NCBI GenBank assembly: GCA_903905455.1
Contig: CAIVGN010000008.1
Span: forward strand, 1-51,075
Length of the DNA stretch: 51,075 bases
Direction of reading: 5' to 3'
Source of the DNA: an uncultured Archangium sp.
GTDB taxonomy: Bacteria > Myxococcota > Myxococcia > Myxococcales > Myxococcaceae
The translations under genes and the position numbers were made by a program. The notes below the pieces were generated by a model that saw nothing but the letters and a program-made list of their open reading frames with translations, did no database searches and was not told the DNA's origin. Below, piece after piece: positions 42,356-49,839 of the stretch. Within the stretch, counting starts at the first letter, position 1; every line of letters starts with the position of its first letter.

Positions 42356-44182
42356 TCAGCGAACCGGGACCTCGCGCGGCGCAACCACAGACACCTGGTC
42401 GCCCGCGAACTGCACGCCCACGTTGATCAGCCCGACGTGGACCACCACGCCGCCCCACGGTTGCAGGAGCTCGGGCATGCGGGGCGAGGGCCGCAACATG
42501 ACCGCGCCCTCGAGGCGCACCGTTTGCGAGGTGAGCGTCACCGCGGGAAGGCTCAGCCCGTCGGCCTGCGCCTGGAGATCGAGCACCAGGCGGACGTTGG
42601 GAGAATCGGCGAACAGGCCCGCGGCGCGCGGCAGCTCCACGTTCGCGGCGATGAGCGCGTAGAGCGGTTGCAGGTTCGACGCCCCGAGCTCGACGTGGCT
42701 GATCCACGGGAGCTTGCCGCGGGGTGAATGGACGCCACGCGCGAGCCGGGCGTGGAGCCACTGGTCCTTCCAGTTCGCCAGCCCGTCGCTCACCGTGGCG
42801 TCGTCGATGTGCAGCGTGGAGCCGGAGACGTCGAGGGCGCCGCTGGCGAAGTCGAAGGCCCGCACCCGCGCCTCCAGGGTGAGCTGCCCCGAGATGGTCG
42901 CCGCGCGGCTGCGCACCACCACGTCCTTCGCGGCGAGCGAGACCACCCCGTGCGCGCGCGCCGGCTTCGGGTCGAGCCACAGCTTCGCGTCGATGCGCCC
43001 GGTACCCTTCGCCACGCGCAGGCCCGCGCTCGGGGGCAGCACCTCGTCGAGCTGTCGCAGGTCACCGAGCCGGGCGCCTTCGAGCGAGAGCACCGCGGTC
43101 ATCAGCGGCAGTTGCGGGAGCGATGCGTCGCTCGAGGCGCTGAGGCTGACGCGCGGCGCCCGGGCGACCAGCGAGCCGCGACGCACCGCCGCGTCGGACA
43201 CCACCGCCTCGACCGCGAGCCGGCCGCCGGTGGCCGCGCCGGTGACGTCGAGATCTCCCACGGCGCCGAACCAGGGGAACTGCGCGCTGACGTCAGAGGA
43301 GGAATACGAGAGCCGGGCACCATCGGCGACGCGCCCGCGACGCACGGCGAGCTTCAGGCTCAGCGGCCCGGAGTTGCCCTCGAGGCGCAGGCCCTCGCTG
43401 CCGGGCACGTTCGAGAGGTAGGCGTTGAGGAAGCCGGGGTCGGTCGTGCCCGCCAGCGTGAGGTGGCCGTCGAGCCGCACCAACTCCGCGAAGCCGAAGG
43501 TGTCGAGCATCGAGTCGGCGAGGTTCACCTCGAACTCGAGGGCCTGGAAGGTGGCGGCGTGGGGCTCGACGGCGACCAGCACCGCGTTGGCGTCGGCGAA
43601 GTGCACGTCGTCGAGGCGCAGGCGGCGGAACGGCTCGTAGAGCATGCCCCCGGAGACCTCGGCCGCGCCGGTGTAGCGCACCCGGTCGATCCAGATCTCC
43701 CTGAGGTGATGGATGGTGACGTCGCTGAGGTCGATGGAAATGTAGCGGATGTCCTTCGCCTGCACCTCGTGCGCCGAGACGTCGCGCACCACCTCCTCGT
43801 ACCCGGGGATGGGCGGGAGCTCGGTGATGAAGGCCTCGCGGGGGTCACCCACGCTCATGCGCGGCCGGAGCCGGAACGTCACGCCCTCGCCCACGAGGTG
43901 CTTGCCGACGAAGCGCAGTTCGCGCAGCGCCCAGGGGCGCAGGTCTCCGCGGGCGGCATCGGCGGCGATGGCCACCTGCACCAGGCGGTCTTGAATCGAC
44001 ACGCGCAGGTCGCGCACCTCGAAGCGCAGGGGCACCACGGTCCACGCGCGCGAGTAGTGGATCTGCGCCGAGTGCGGCACCAGGTTGAACAGCGCCTCGG
44101 GCAGTGGAGTCGCCAGCAGCGCGTTGAGCCCGCCCCAGTACAAGACGCACAGGGACAACACCCCCCAGCCGAGGCGGCGCAC
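42356..44182 (-). CDS. AsmA/DUF748-like envelope protein
   Basis: GTG 44182 begins 608 residues with a signal-anchor (RRLGWGVLSLCVLYWGGLNALLA) and a long chain of beta-rich repeats (YSRAWTVVPLRFEVRDLRVS, VHFADANAVLVAVEPHAATF, RLDGHLTLAGTTDPGFLNAYLS, VVSDAAVRRGSLVARAPRVSL). This resembles AsmA/DUF748 periplasmic proteins that bridge inner and outer membranes and affect lipid transport. It is the last gene of a minus-strand group (OMP, CsbD, lmo0937-like), with about 36 bases to its upstream neighbour. The exact family is inferred from repeat style. Confidence 0.75.
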   Translation of the reverse strand: MRRLGWGVLSLCVLYWGGLNALLATPLPEALFNLVPHSAQIHYSRAWTVVPLRFEVRDLRVSIQDRLVQVAIAADAARGDLRPWALRELRFVGKHLVGEGVTFRLRPRMSVGDPREAFITELPPIPGYEEVVRDVSAHEVQAKDIRYISIDLSDVTIHHLREIWIDRVRYTGAAEVSGGMLYEPFRRLRLDDVHFADANAVLVAVEPHAATFQALEFEVNLADSMLDTFGFAELVRLDGHLTLAGTTDPGFLNAYLSNVPGSEGLRLEGNSGPLSLKLAVRRGRVADGARLSYSSSDVSAQFPWFGAVGDLDVTGAATGGRLAVEAVVSDAAVRRGSLVARAPRVSLSASSDASLPQLPLMTAVLSLEGARLGDLRQLDEVLPPSAGLRVAKGTGRIDAKLWLDPKPARAHGVVSLAAKDVVVRSRAATISGQLTLEARVRAFDFASGALDVSGSTLHIDDATVSDGLANWKDQWLHARLARGVHSPRGKLPWISHVELGASNLQPLYALIAANVELPRAAGLFADSPNVRLVLDLQAQADGLSLPAVTLTSQTVRLEGAVMLRPSPRMPELLQPWGGVVVHVGLINVGVQFAGDQVSVVAPREVPVR

Positions 44183-44217
44183 CCAGCGGCGCGCGCGCGA
44201 CGGTTGGGAGGCCCCGC

Positions 44218-44370
44218 TCAGGTCAGGACCTTGCGGCCCTGGATGAGGCGCACCAGCACGATGACGACGGCGGCGACGAGCAAGATGTGGATGAAGCCAT
44301 TCATGGTGAAGGAGGTGACGAGCCCAAGCGCCCAGAGGACGAGGAGCACGACGGCGATGGTCCAGAGCAT
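44218..44370 (-). CDS. lmo0937-family small membrane protein (50 aa)
   Basis: ATG 44370 to TGA 44218 encodes MLWTIAVVLLVLWALGLVTS, then a second membrane segment (HILLVAAVVIVLVRLIQGRK). This two-helix form with WTIAVVLLVLW at the start is that of the lmo0937 (DUF5670) family of stress-associated membrane peptides. Role unknown. It sits between CsbD and AsmA-like genes on the same strand. Confidence 0.88.
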   Translation of the reverse strand: MLWTIAVVLLVLWALGLVTSFTMNGFIHILLVAAVVIVLVRLIQGRKVLT

Positions 44371-44430
44371 GGCGGGATCTCCGACTTCGGCGAGCGCCGA
44401 AGCATGGTGAGAGGTGAGGTGCGGCTTGGA

Positions 44431-44676
44431 TTACGGATTCTTGGAAGCCGGGTGCGCGGCAGGGCTGACGGCCGGCATGGCGAGCGCGCTGAGGAACGAG
44501 TCGAGCTGCTTCTCGGCGTCGTCCTTCACGAGGCCGGTGCGCTCCTGCAGCTTGCCCAGGAACACTTCCTTCTTGCCCTCGAGGAGCATGAGGTCGTCAT
44601 CGGTGAGCTTGGCCCACTTCTCCTTGAGGTGACCGCCGACCTGCTTCGCCTGACCCTTGATCTGGTTCCAGTTCAT
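44431..44676 (-). CDS. CsbD-family stress protein
   Basis: ATG 44676 gives 81 residues: MNWNQIKGQAKQVGGHLKEK, WAKLTDDDLMLLEGKKEVFLGKLQERTGLVKDDAEKQLDSFL. The N-W-x-x-I-K-G, K-G-K-x-x-x-L-x-G/Q-x-x-E pattern is typical of CsbD proteins, often induced by general stress. The Ala/Pro tail is unusual. The group with the OMP and lmo0937-like genes suggests a stress-inducible envelope operon. Confidence 0.9.
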   Translation of the reverse strand: MNWNQIKGQAKQVGGHLKEKWAKLTDDDLMLLEGKKEVFLGKLQERTGLVKDDAEKQLDSFLSALAMPAVSPAAHPASKNP

Positions 44677-44740
44677 GTGTGACTCCGGTGGTGACGCACG
44701 AGTGATCTCGCGCGGTGAAATGCAGAAAGTGGGCCCGGGT

Positions 44741-45271
44741 TCAGAAGGCCCAGCCGAGGCCCAGGCGCAGGCGCGGGGCCCAGACCAGCAGGTCGCCGTA
44801 GTCGACGAAGCCAGCGCCGGCGCCGAGTTGCACGGTGAAGTGGTGACCGATGATGAAGTTGTACCCGAGGGCAGCTCCGAGGCCCCAGGACCAGCTGCGC
44901 ACCAAGGCGCCATCGTTGCGCGAGAAGAGGTAGCCACCACTGAGGATCGGGCCGACCCACAAGCCGCCGGGCGCGTCGCGCACGAAGTGAAACCGCGCGC
45001 CCAGCTCCGGGCTGAGGGAGGTGAAGGACGGGGTGTCCTCGGGTACGAGATCGCCGCGGAAGCTCCACACCGAGACGCCGGCGGTGAGGCCGAACCACGA
45101 GGTCAACGCGCGCTCGTACTCCACCGACACCGCGCCCCCGAGCAGGTCCGCGGGGTTCGCCAACAACAGGTTCGGGCCGTAGGTGGTGTCACGAGGCTCC
45201 GGCTCGACCGCCGTCACGTCGGGCGCGCTGACCAACACGGCCACCAGCAGGCTGAGGAGTGAGGTGCTCAT
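44741..45271 (-). CDS. Outer-membrane beta-barrel protein
   Basis: ATG 45271 follows GAGG at four bases and starts a signal peptide (STSLLSLLVAVLVSAPDVTA). The 176-residue product has alternating hydrophobic strands and ends in LRLGLGWAF with a terminal Phe, as OMPs do. Strands YERALTSWFGLTAGVSVWSF and GLGAALGYNFIIGHHFTVQLGAGAGFV fit an 8-strand barrel. Its cargo or ligand is unknown. Upstream codons of the ORF to 45379 are not needed. Confidence 0.82.
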   Translation of the reverse strand: MSTSLLSLLVAVLVSAPDVTAVEPEPRDTTYGPNLLLANPADLLGGAVSVEYERALTSWFGLTAGVSVWSFRGDLVPEDTPSFTSLSPELGARFHFVRDAPGGLWVGPILSGGYLFSRNDGALVRSWSWGLGAALGYNFIIGHHFTVQLGAGAGFVDYGDLLVWAPRLRLGLGWAF

Positions 45272-45432
45272 GCGGCCTCGATGAGCAATGCCCGCGCCAC
45301 GCACCCTGGCGCCCGAATTCAGTGAGTTGGGGCTCCCGCGGGGCGAGCGGCCCATCACTCTGAAGCAGCGCCCCATCAATTCATGGGAGGGCCTTTTCGG
45401 ATCTGCGCATGCTCCGCCCCACTGGAGCGTTC

Positions 45433-47391
45433 ATGTCGCGTCTCATCGTCGCGCTGGTCGGAGTGGTGGCCCTCGGGGTGGGGCTCTTCGTGTCGCTGCG
45501 CGAGCCGGTCGAGGCCGGCGTCGTGCCCGGGCCCGTGGTGCTGACCACTCCCGCGACGCCCCGCGGCCCTGCCTCGCGGCCGGGCGCCGTCTTCGTGAGC
45601 CCCGCCCGGCCCGGGCTGATCATCACCGTCAAGCGCAACGCGACAGCCGAGCCCGGGGTACGCCTCGAGCTGTTCCGCGCCGAGCTCGACCTCACCACCA
45701 ACGCGCAGGCGTGGCGGGCCGCGGGCGCCGAGCGCACTGATGACGCCGGCCGGGCCACCTTTCCCGCCGTCGCCGGCCACTACCTCGTGCTCGCGGTGGC
45801 GACCGACGGCACGCGCGGCACGAAGACCCTCGACGTGAGCCGGGCCGCCACCTCGACCTCGGTGGAGCTCGAGCTGCGCGCCCCGGTGCGCGTCGAGGGC
45901 CGCGTGGTCGACGCCACCACCCGCCGGCCGCTGGCCGAGGCCCTGGTGCAGGCCACGCCTCCCGACGCGCTCACGCCCTCGGTGGTGAACGCGCGCGCTG
46001 ATGCGTTGGGCCGCTTCGCCCTCGAGCTCCCCGGCGCCGAGGCGTGGCGCATCGAGGCGCGCGCCGCGGGCCACGTCTCGCACGCGGAGCTCGTCGAGTT
46101 GCCGGGCGCCCCGCTGGAGCTCGCCCTCGAGCAGGGCGTCACCGTGGACGCGCTGGTGGTCACCGAGGCCCAGGCGCCGGTCTCGGGGGTGACCCTGCAC
46201 CTCGCGCCGGGCGACGTGACGTCGGGCATCACCGATGAGGCGGGGCACTTCACCTTCACCGCGCCGCGCGGGCCGGTCTCGCTGCACGCCAGCGCCGGTG
46301 ATGGGCGCCAGGGTCTCGCGCGGGTGGTGAGTGGCCCCGGCGTGGAGCGCATCACCGCCCGCGTGGTGCTGGCCGCGGGCACGTCGCTGCTCGGCACGGT
46401 GCGCGCAGCCTCAGGTCCCGTCGAGGGCGCCGAGGTGCGGGTGCTCGCCGAGCCCGACTCGCTGGAGATCGCGCTGCTGCAGACCGACGCCGAGGGCCGC
46501 TTCGAGGCGAAGGGGCTCCCCCGGGGCCGCTACTCGCTGCGCGCGCAGCAGGGGCCCGGTCGTCGCGCGAGCGCGGTGGGCCTCGAGTTGCCCGGCGAAG
46601 GGCCGGTGGAGCTGACCTTGAGCAACGCGGGGCGGTTGACGGGCGTGGTGCTCGACGAGGAGCGCCACCCGCTCGCCGACGCGCGCGTCACCCTGGGGTG
46701 GCCCAGCGGCATGAACGAGGTCGACCGCACCGCCGTCACCGGGGAAGACGGGCGCTTCGAGTTCGACGAGCTGCTCTCGGCCGAGCTGGTGGTGCAGGCG
46801 CGGCTGGGGAACCTGGCGTCGGCGCAGCAGGGCGCCTACCTCGCGCCCGGCGCCGCGCTGGAGCTCACCCTCACCACCTCGCTCCAGGGCCGACTGGTGG
46901 GCCTCATCGAGGGCCGCGAGGTCGACACGGTGATGATCCGCGGCGAGCGCGACGGCGAAGTGGCGAAGGTGCGCGACGGTCACTTCGAGCAGTTGCTCGC
47001 CCCGGGCAAGTACAAGCTCTACGTGCGCGATGGCGAGAGCATCGTGGAACAAGCCGTGGCCGAGGTGCGCGGAGGCGAGCTCACCGAGGTCACCATCACC
47101 GTGCCACCCGAAGACGGAGGCGGGGCCGCGTACCGGCGCCTGATGCACCGCGAGCTCGGCAGCGGGCTGTCGTTCGAGAACGCACCGGGCGGCGTGCGCG
47201 TCGACTTCCTGATGCAGGGCTGCCCCGCTTCGGCGGCCGGGGTGCGCATCGGAGACCTCGTGGTGAGCATCGACGGGCAGCCCACGCGGGACGCGCTCGA
47301 TGCCTTCTCGCGCGTGCGCAAGTCCGCCGACGGCACCCTCGAGCTCACCCTGCGCCGCGAGGGGAAGGACTTCGGCGTCACCGTGAAGTGA
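45433..47391 (+). CDS. Exported multi-domain protein: carboxypeptidase-regulatory-like repeats and PDZ
   Basis: ATG 45433 is favoured by GGAG at about seven bases; an in-frame ATG at 45409 is possible. The 652-residue protein has an N-terminal membrane/signal segment (SRLIVALVGVVALGVGLFVSL), several carboxypeptidase-regulatory-like beta-sandwiches (VRVEGRVVDATTRRPLAEALVQ, LTGVVLDEERHPLADARVTLG, LLGTVRAASGPVEGAEVRVLA), and a C-terminal PDZ-like domain (VDFLMQGCPASAAGVRIGDLVVSIDGQP). The repeats normally act as surface scaffolds, and the PDZ can bind or guide a protease. Function unknown. Confidence 0.85.
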   Translation: MSRLIVALVGVVALGVGLFVSLREPVEAGVVPGPVVLTTPATPRGPASRPGAVFVSPARPGLIITVKRNATAEPGVRLELFRAELDLTTNAQAWRAAGAERTDDAGRATFPAVAGHYLVLAVATDGTRGTKTLDVSRAATSTSVELELRAPVRVEGRVVDATTRRPLAEALVQATPPDALTPSVVNARADALGRFALELPGAEAWRIEARAAGHVSHAELVELPGAPLELALEQGVTVDALVVTEAQAPVSGVTLHLAPGDVTSGITDEAGHFTFTAPRGPVSLHASAGDGRQGLARVVSGPGVERITARVVLAAGTSLLGTVRAASGPVEGAEVRVLAEPDSLEIALLQTDAEGRFEAKGLPRGRYSLRAQQGPGRRASAVGLELPGEGPVELTLSNAGRLTGVVLDEERHPLADARVTLGWPSGMNEVDRTAVTGEDGRFEFDELLSAELVVQARLGNLASAQQGAYLAPGAALELTLTTSLQGRLVGLIEGREVDTVMIRGERDGEVAKVRDGHFEQLLAPGKYKLYVRDGESIVEQAVAEVRGGELTEVTITVPPEDGGGAAYRRLMHRELGSGLSFENAPGGVRVDFLMQGCPASAAGVRIGDLVVSIDGQPTRDALDAFSRVRKSADGTLELTLRREGKDFGVTVK

Positions 47392-47406
47392 GCGCCGCCC
47401 AGCTGA

Positions 47407-48867
47407 TCAGGGCAGGCGCCAGCCGTAGTTCACGTCGGCCACGCAGCCGGGCCCCAGCTTCACCAACTGCCAGGGCCCCTCGGTGGCGATGACCGGGGCG
47501 CCGCTGCCAGCCCGGGTGATGACGTAGTTGAAGAAGCCCTGCTGCGGCGGCGTGCCCGGCATGTAGAGCGGGGCCTTCGTGTGGAGGTAGGTGCTGCCCC
47601 CGGTCCACGCGAGGTGCGCCGCGTCGATGCGCAGGCCGCAGAGGTCCTTCTCCCGGCTCGCGGCCAGCAGCAGGCGGTTGACCGGGCCGAAGTCGTCCCA
47701 CGCGCTCGAGTCGGCGCGCTCGGGGTAGCTGCCGAGGTCACCCATGGTCAGCGCCTGGTGGTTCCACGCGGAGACGAGCACCGCGAGGGACACCAGGCCG
47801 AGGCCCAGGCGCGCCGGACGCTCGGGCCACTGCGCGAGCGCGATGCCGAGGAAGGCGCTGGCGATGGGCATGATGGGGATGAGGAAGCGGAGCTCCTTGT
47901 GCGCCACGAAGAGGTGCAGCGCGAGGAAGGCCACGATGATCAGCACCAGCGACCAGGCACGCTTGAACGAGACCAGCGCCGCGGCCCCCAGGGCCAGCGT
48001 GAGCGCCGGCATGGTGCGGTAGAGGTGAACGAAGAAGTAGGTCCACGGCGCCGTGCCCCAGCCCGCCCCGCGGTTCTCGACGATGTTGAAGCGGTAGTAG
48101 ACGACCGCCGAATGGAAGAAGCCCCCGGCCTTCGCCGTGGGGAGCTCGTGCCAGGCCGCCGCGTCCCACAGGCCGTAGACCAGGGCCCAGAGGAGCAGCG
48201 TCACGGCGACGGCCATGCCCCGGCCGCGCGGCGAGAACGACAGCAGCAGCACCACCGCGCACACCACGCCCGACTGCAACCGGGCCAGCGTCGCCAGCCC
48301 CAGCAGGCTCGCGCCGAGCAGCCACTGCTTGCGCTGCGTGCCCTCGCCCAGCACCAGGGCCACGCCCCACACCAGCAGCGCCGCCGAGAGGTTCTCGCTC
48401 ATGGCGCGCGGCGAAAAGTAGAGCGCCAGCGCGCAGACGCTCCAGGCCGCCGAGGCCACCGCCGCTTCGAGCTCGCGCGCCCCGAAGGCCCGCGCCAACC
48501 GGTACGTGCCCAGCGCCGCGACCGCCGAGAGCGCCGAGAAGACCAGCTTCACCACCGCGATGTAGGTCGTCGGTGAATCAGCGCCCACCAGCTTGCACAG
48601 CCACAACCACACCGCGACGAAGCCCGGCACCGCCCACGTCCGTGCGCCTTCGAGGAACTCCCAGGCCACCAGCCCGTGGCCGAAGACCAGCCGGTGCGCG
48701 GGCTCGAACGACTGGTAGATCTCGTCGGGCCAGTTGATGCCGTCGTCGGTGAAGACGATGCGCGCCTTGAGCACGAAGCCCAGCAGCAACGAGCCCCACA
48801 ACACCGCGCGGCCCGGAGGCGTCACGGGCAGCCACGGCGTCTTCGGTGCGGGGTCAGTCGCGGGCAT
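47407..48867 (-). CDS. GT22-like polyprenyl-linked mannosyltransferase (PIG-B/Alg9-type)
   Basis: The 486-residue membrane protein has an N-terminal motif DEIYQSFEPAHRLVFG and a HKEXRF-type motif AHKELRFL (H323-E325), which are the hallmarks of the GT22 group of glycosyltransferases using dolichyl or polyprenyl phosphate-linked sugar donors. About 10 membrane segments lie between and the C-terminus is a globular part (DLCGLRIDAAHLAWTG). It may build an extracellular or O-antigen-like glycan. No other glycan genes are visible close by. Confidence 0.88.
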   Translation of the reverse strand: MPATDPAPKTPWLPVTPPGRAVLWGSLLLGFVLKARIVFTDDGINWPDEIYQSFEPAHRLVFGHGLVAWEFLEGARTWAVPGFVAVWLWLCKLVGADSPTTYIAVVKLVFSALSAVAALGTYRLARAFGARELEAAVASAAWSVCALALYFSPRAMSENLSAALLVWGVALVLGEGTQRKQWLLGASLLGLATLARLQSGVVCAVVLLLSFSPRGRGMAVAVTLLLWALVYGLWDAAAWHELPTAKAGGFFHSAVVYYRFNIVENRGAGWGTAPWTYFFVHLYRTMPALTLALGAAALVSFKRAWSLVLIIVAFLALHLFVAHKELRFLIPIMPIASAFLGIALAQWPERPARLGLGLVSLAVLVSAWNHQALTMGDLGSYPERADSSAWDDFGPVNRLLLAASREKDLCGLRIDAAHLAWTGGSTYLHTKAPLYMPGTPPQQGFFNYVITRAGSGAPVIATEGPWQLVKLGPGCVADVNYGWRLP

Positions 48868-48954
48868 GGGGCGCCGCCTCTAGCACGCCCGCTCCTGGGT
48901 CGAGCGAGACGCGTACGGGCCAGGAAGTGTTGACCTCCGGGGGCCTGTGCTCAG

Positions 48955-49839
48955 ATGACAGACCCCATGGCGCCGAACATCCGCTGGCTCGTCTGCTGTC
49001 TGCTGCTTCCCCTGAGCGCGAACGCGGCGTCCGTGCTCCTCGTGCCCCAGGACGAAAAGGCCCGCGCGCTCGCCGACGAGCTCAACGAGCCCTTCACCGC
49101 CGCGAAGCTCACCGTGAAGATGGCCGGTCCCGGCTCGCCCGCGGTGAACTGCCTGGCCGACAAGGCCACCCGCCTCGCATGCCTCACCGGCATCGGCGAG
49201 AAGGCGAAGGTCGTCGCGGTCTTCGTGGTGAGCGGCGCGATGAAGGGGAACAAGGGCGTGCTCACGCTCGAGATGCTCGCCGGGGGCGCGGTGGTGAAGA
49301 AGGAGAGCACCAAGGTCTTCAAGGGCCGGGTGAAGCAGCAGATGAAGGGGCCCATCGCCCAGTTGCTCAAGCTGTTGCCCAAAGGCGAACCCGCGGCCCC
49401 CACCGAGACCCCGAAGGTCGTCGTCACCCAGAAGGACCCCGAACCCGACGCCACCCCGCAGCCCGCGGTGGTCGAGCCCCTCGAGGTCGCGGACGCGCCG
49501 AAGCGGGTCGAGCCGGTGCTCACCCCGAGGGCCCAGCAACCCAACGACGAGCTCGAGCTCCGCGGACCCGCGCCCCGGGCCTCGAAGCCGAAGGTGGCCG
49601 CCTGGGTGATGACCGGCCTCGCGGTGGTCGCCGCCGGCACCGCCGCCACGTTTGGAGGCCTGGGCCTCGCGGGCAAGGGGCGCCTCGAGACCGCGCCCGG
49701 CGGCGTCTCACCGCTCTCGTATTCCGAAGCGCAGGCGCTGCAGCAGTCGACGAACACGCAGCTCACCGTCGCGCTCGGGACCGGCATCGGCGCGGGCGTC
49801 AGCGGCGTAGTGGCGGGCATTCTGTGGGGTGTCGAATGA
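48955..49839 (+). CDS. Exported protein with C-terminal membrane segments
   Basis: ATG 48955 follows a GGGGG run at 11 bases, with ATG 48967 as an alternative; both give a signal peptide (APNIRWLVCCLLLPLSANA). The N-terminal 150 residues form a beta/alpha unit (SVLLVPQDEKARALADELNEPF, KVVAVFVVSGAMKGNKGVLTLEML), then a Pro/Glu-rich linker, and two C-terminal membrane segments (WVMTGLAVVAAGTAATFGGLGLAG, QLTVALGTGIGAGVSGVVAGILWG). This pattern is common in myxobacterial proteins found with kinases. The next gene overlaps it by ATGA. Role unknown. Confidence 0.8.
   Translation: MTDPMAPNIRWLVCCLLLPLSANAASVLLVPQDEKARALADELNEPFTAAKLTVKMAGPGSPAVNCLADKATRLACLTGIGEKAKVVAVFVVSGAMKGNKGVLTLEMLAGGAVVKKESTKVFKGRVKQQMKGPIAQLLKLLPKGEPAAPTETPKVVVTQKDPEPDATPQPAVVEPLEVADAPKRVEPVLTPRAQQPNDELELRGPAPRASKPKVAAWVMTGLAVVAAGTAATFGGLGLAGKGRLETAPGGVSPLSYSEAQALQQSTNTQLTVALGTGIGAGVSGVVAGILWGVE

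Noticed and set aside
48930-48958. TTGACC box with 17-base spacing before the exported protein gene as a promoter
   Set aside because: The -10 position (AGATGA) is a poor match, so it is not reported as a feature.
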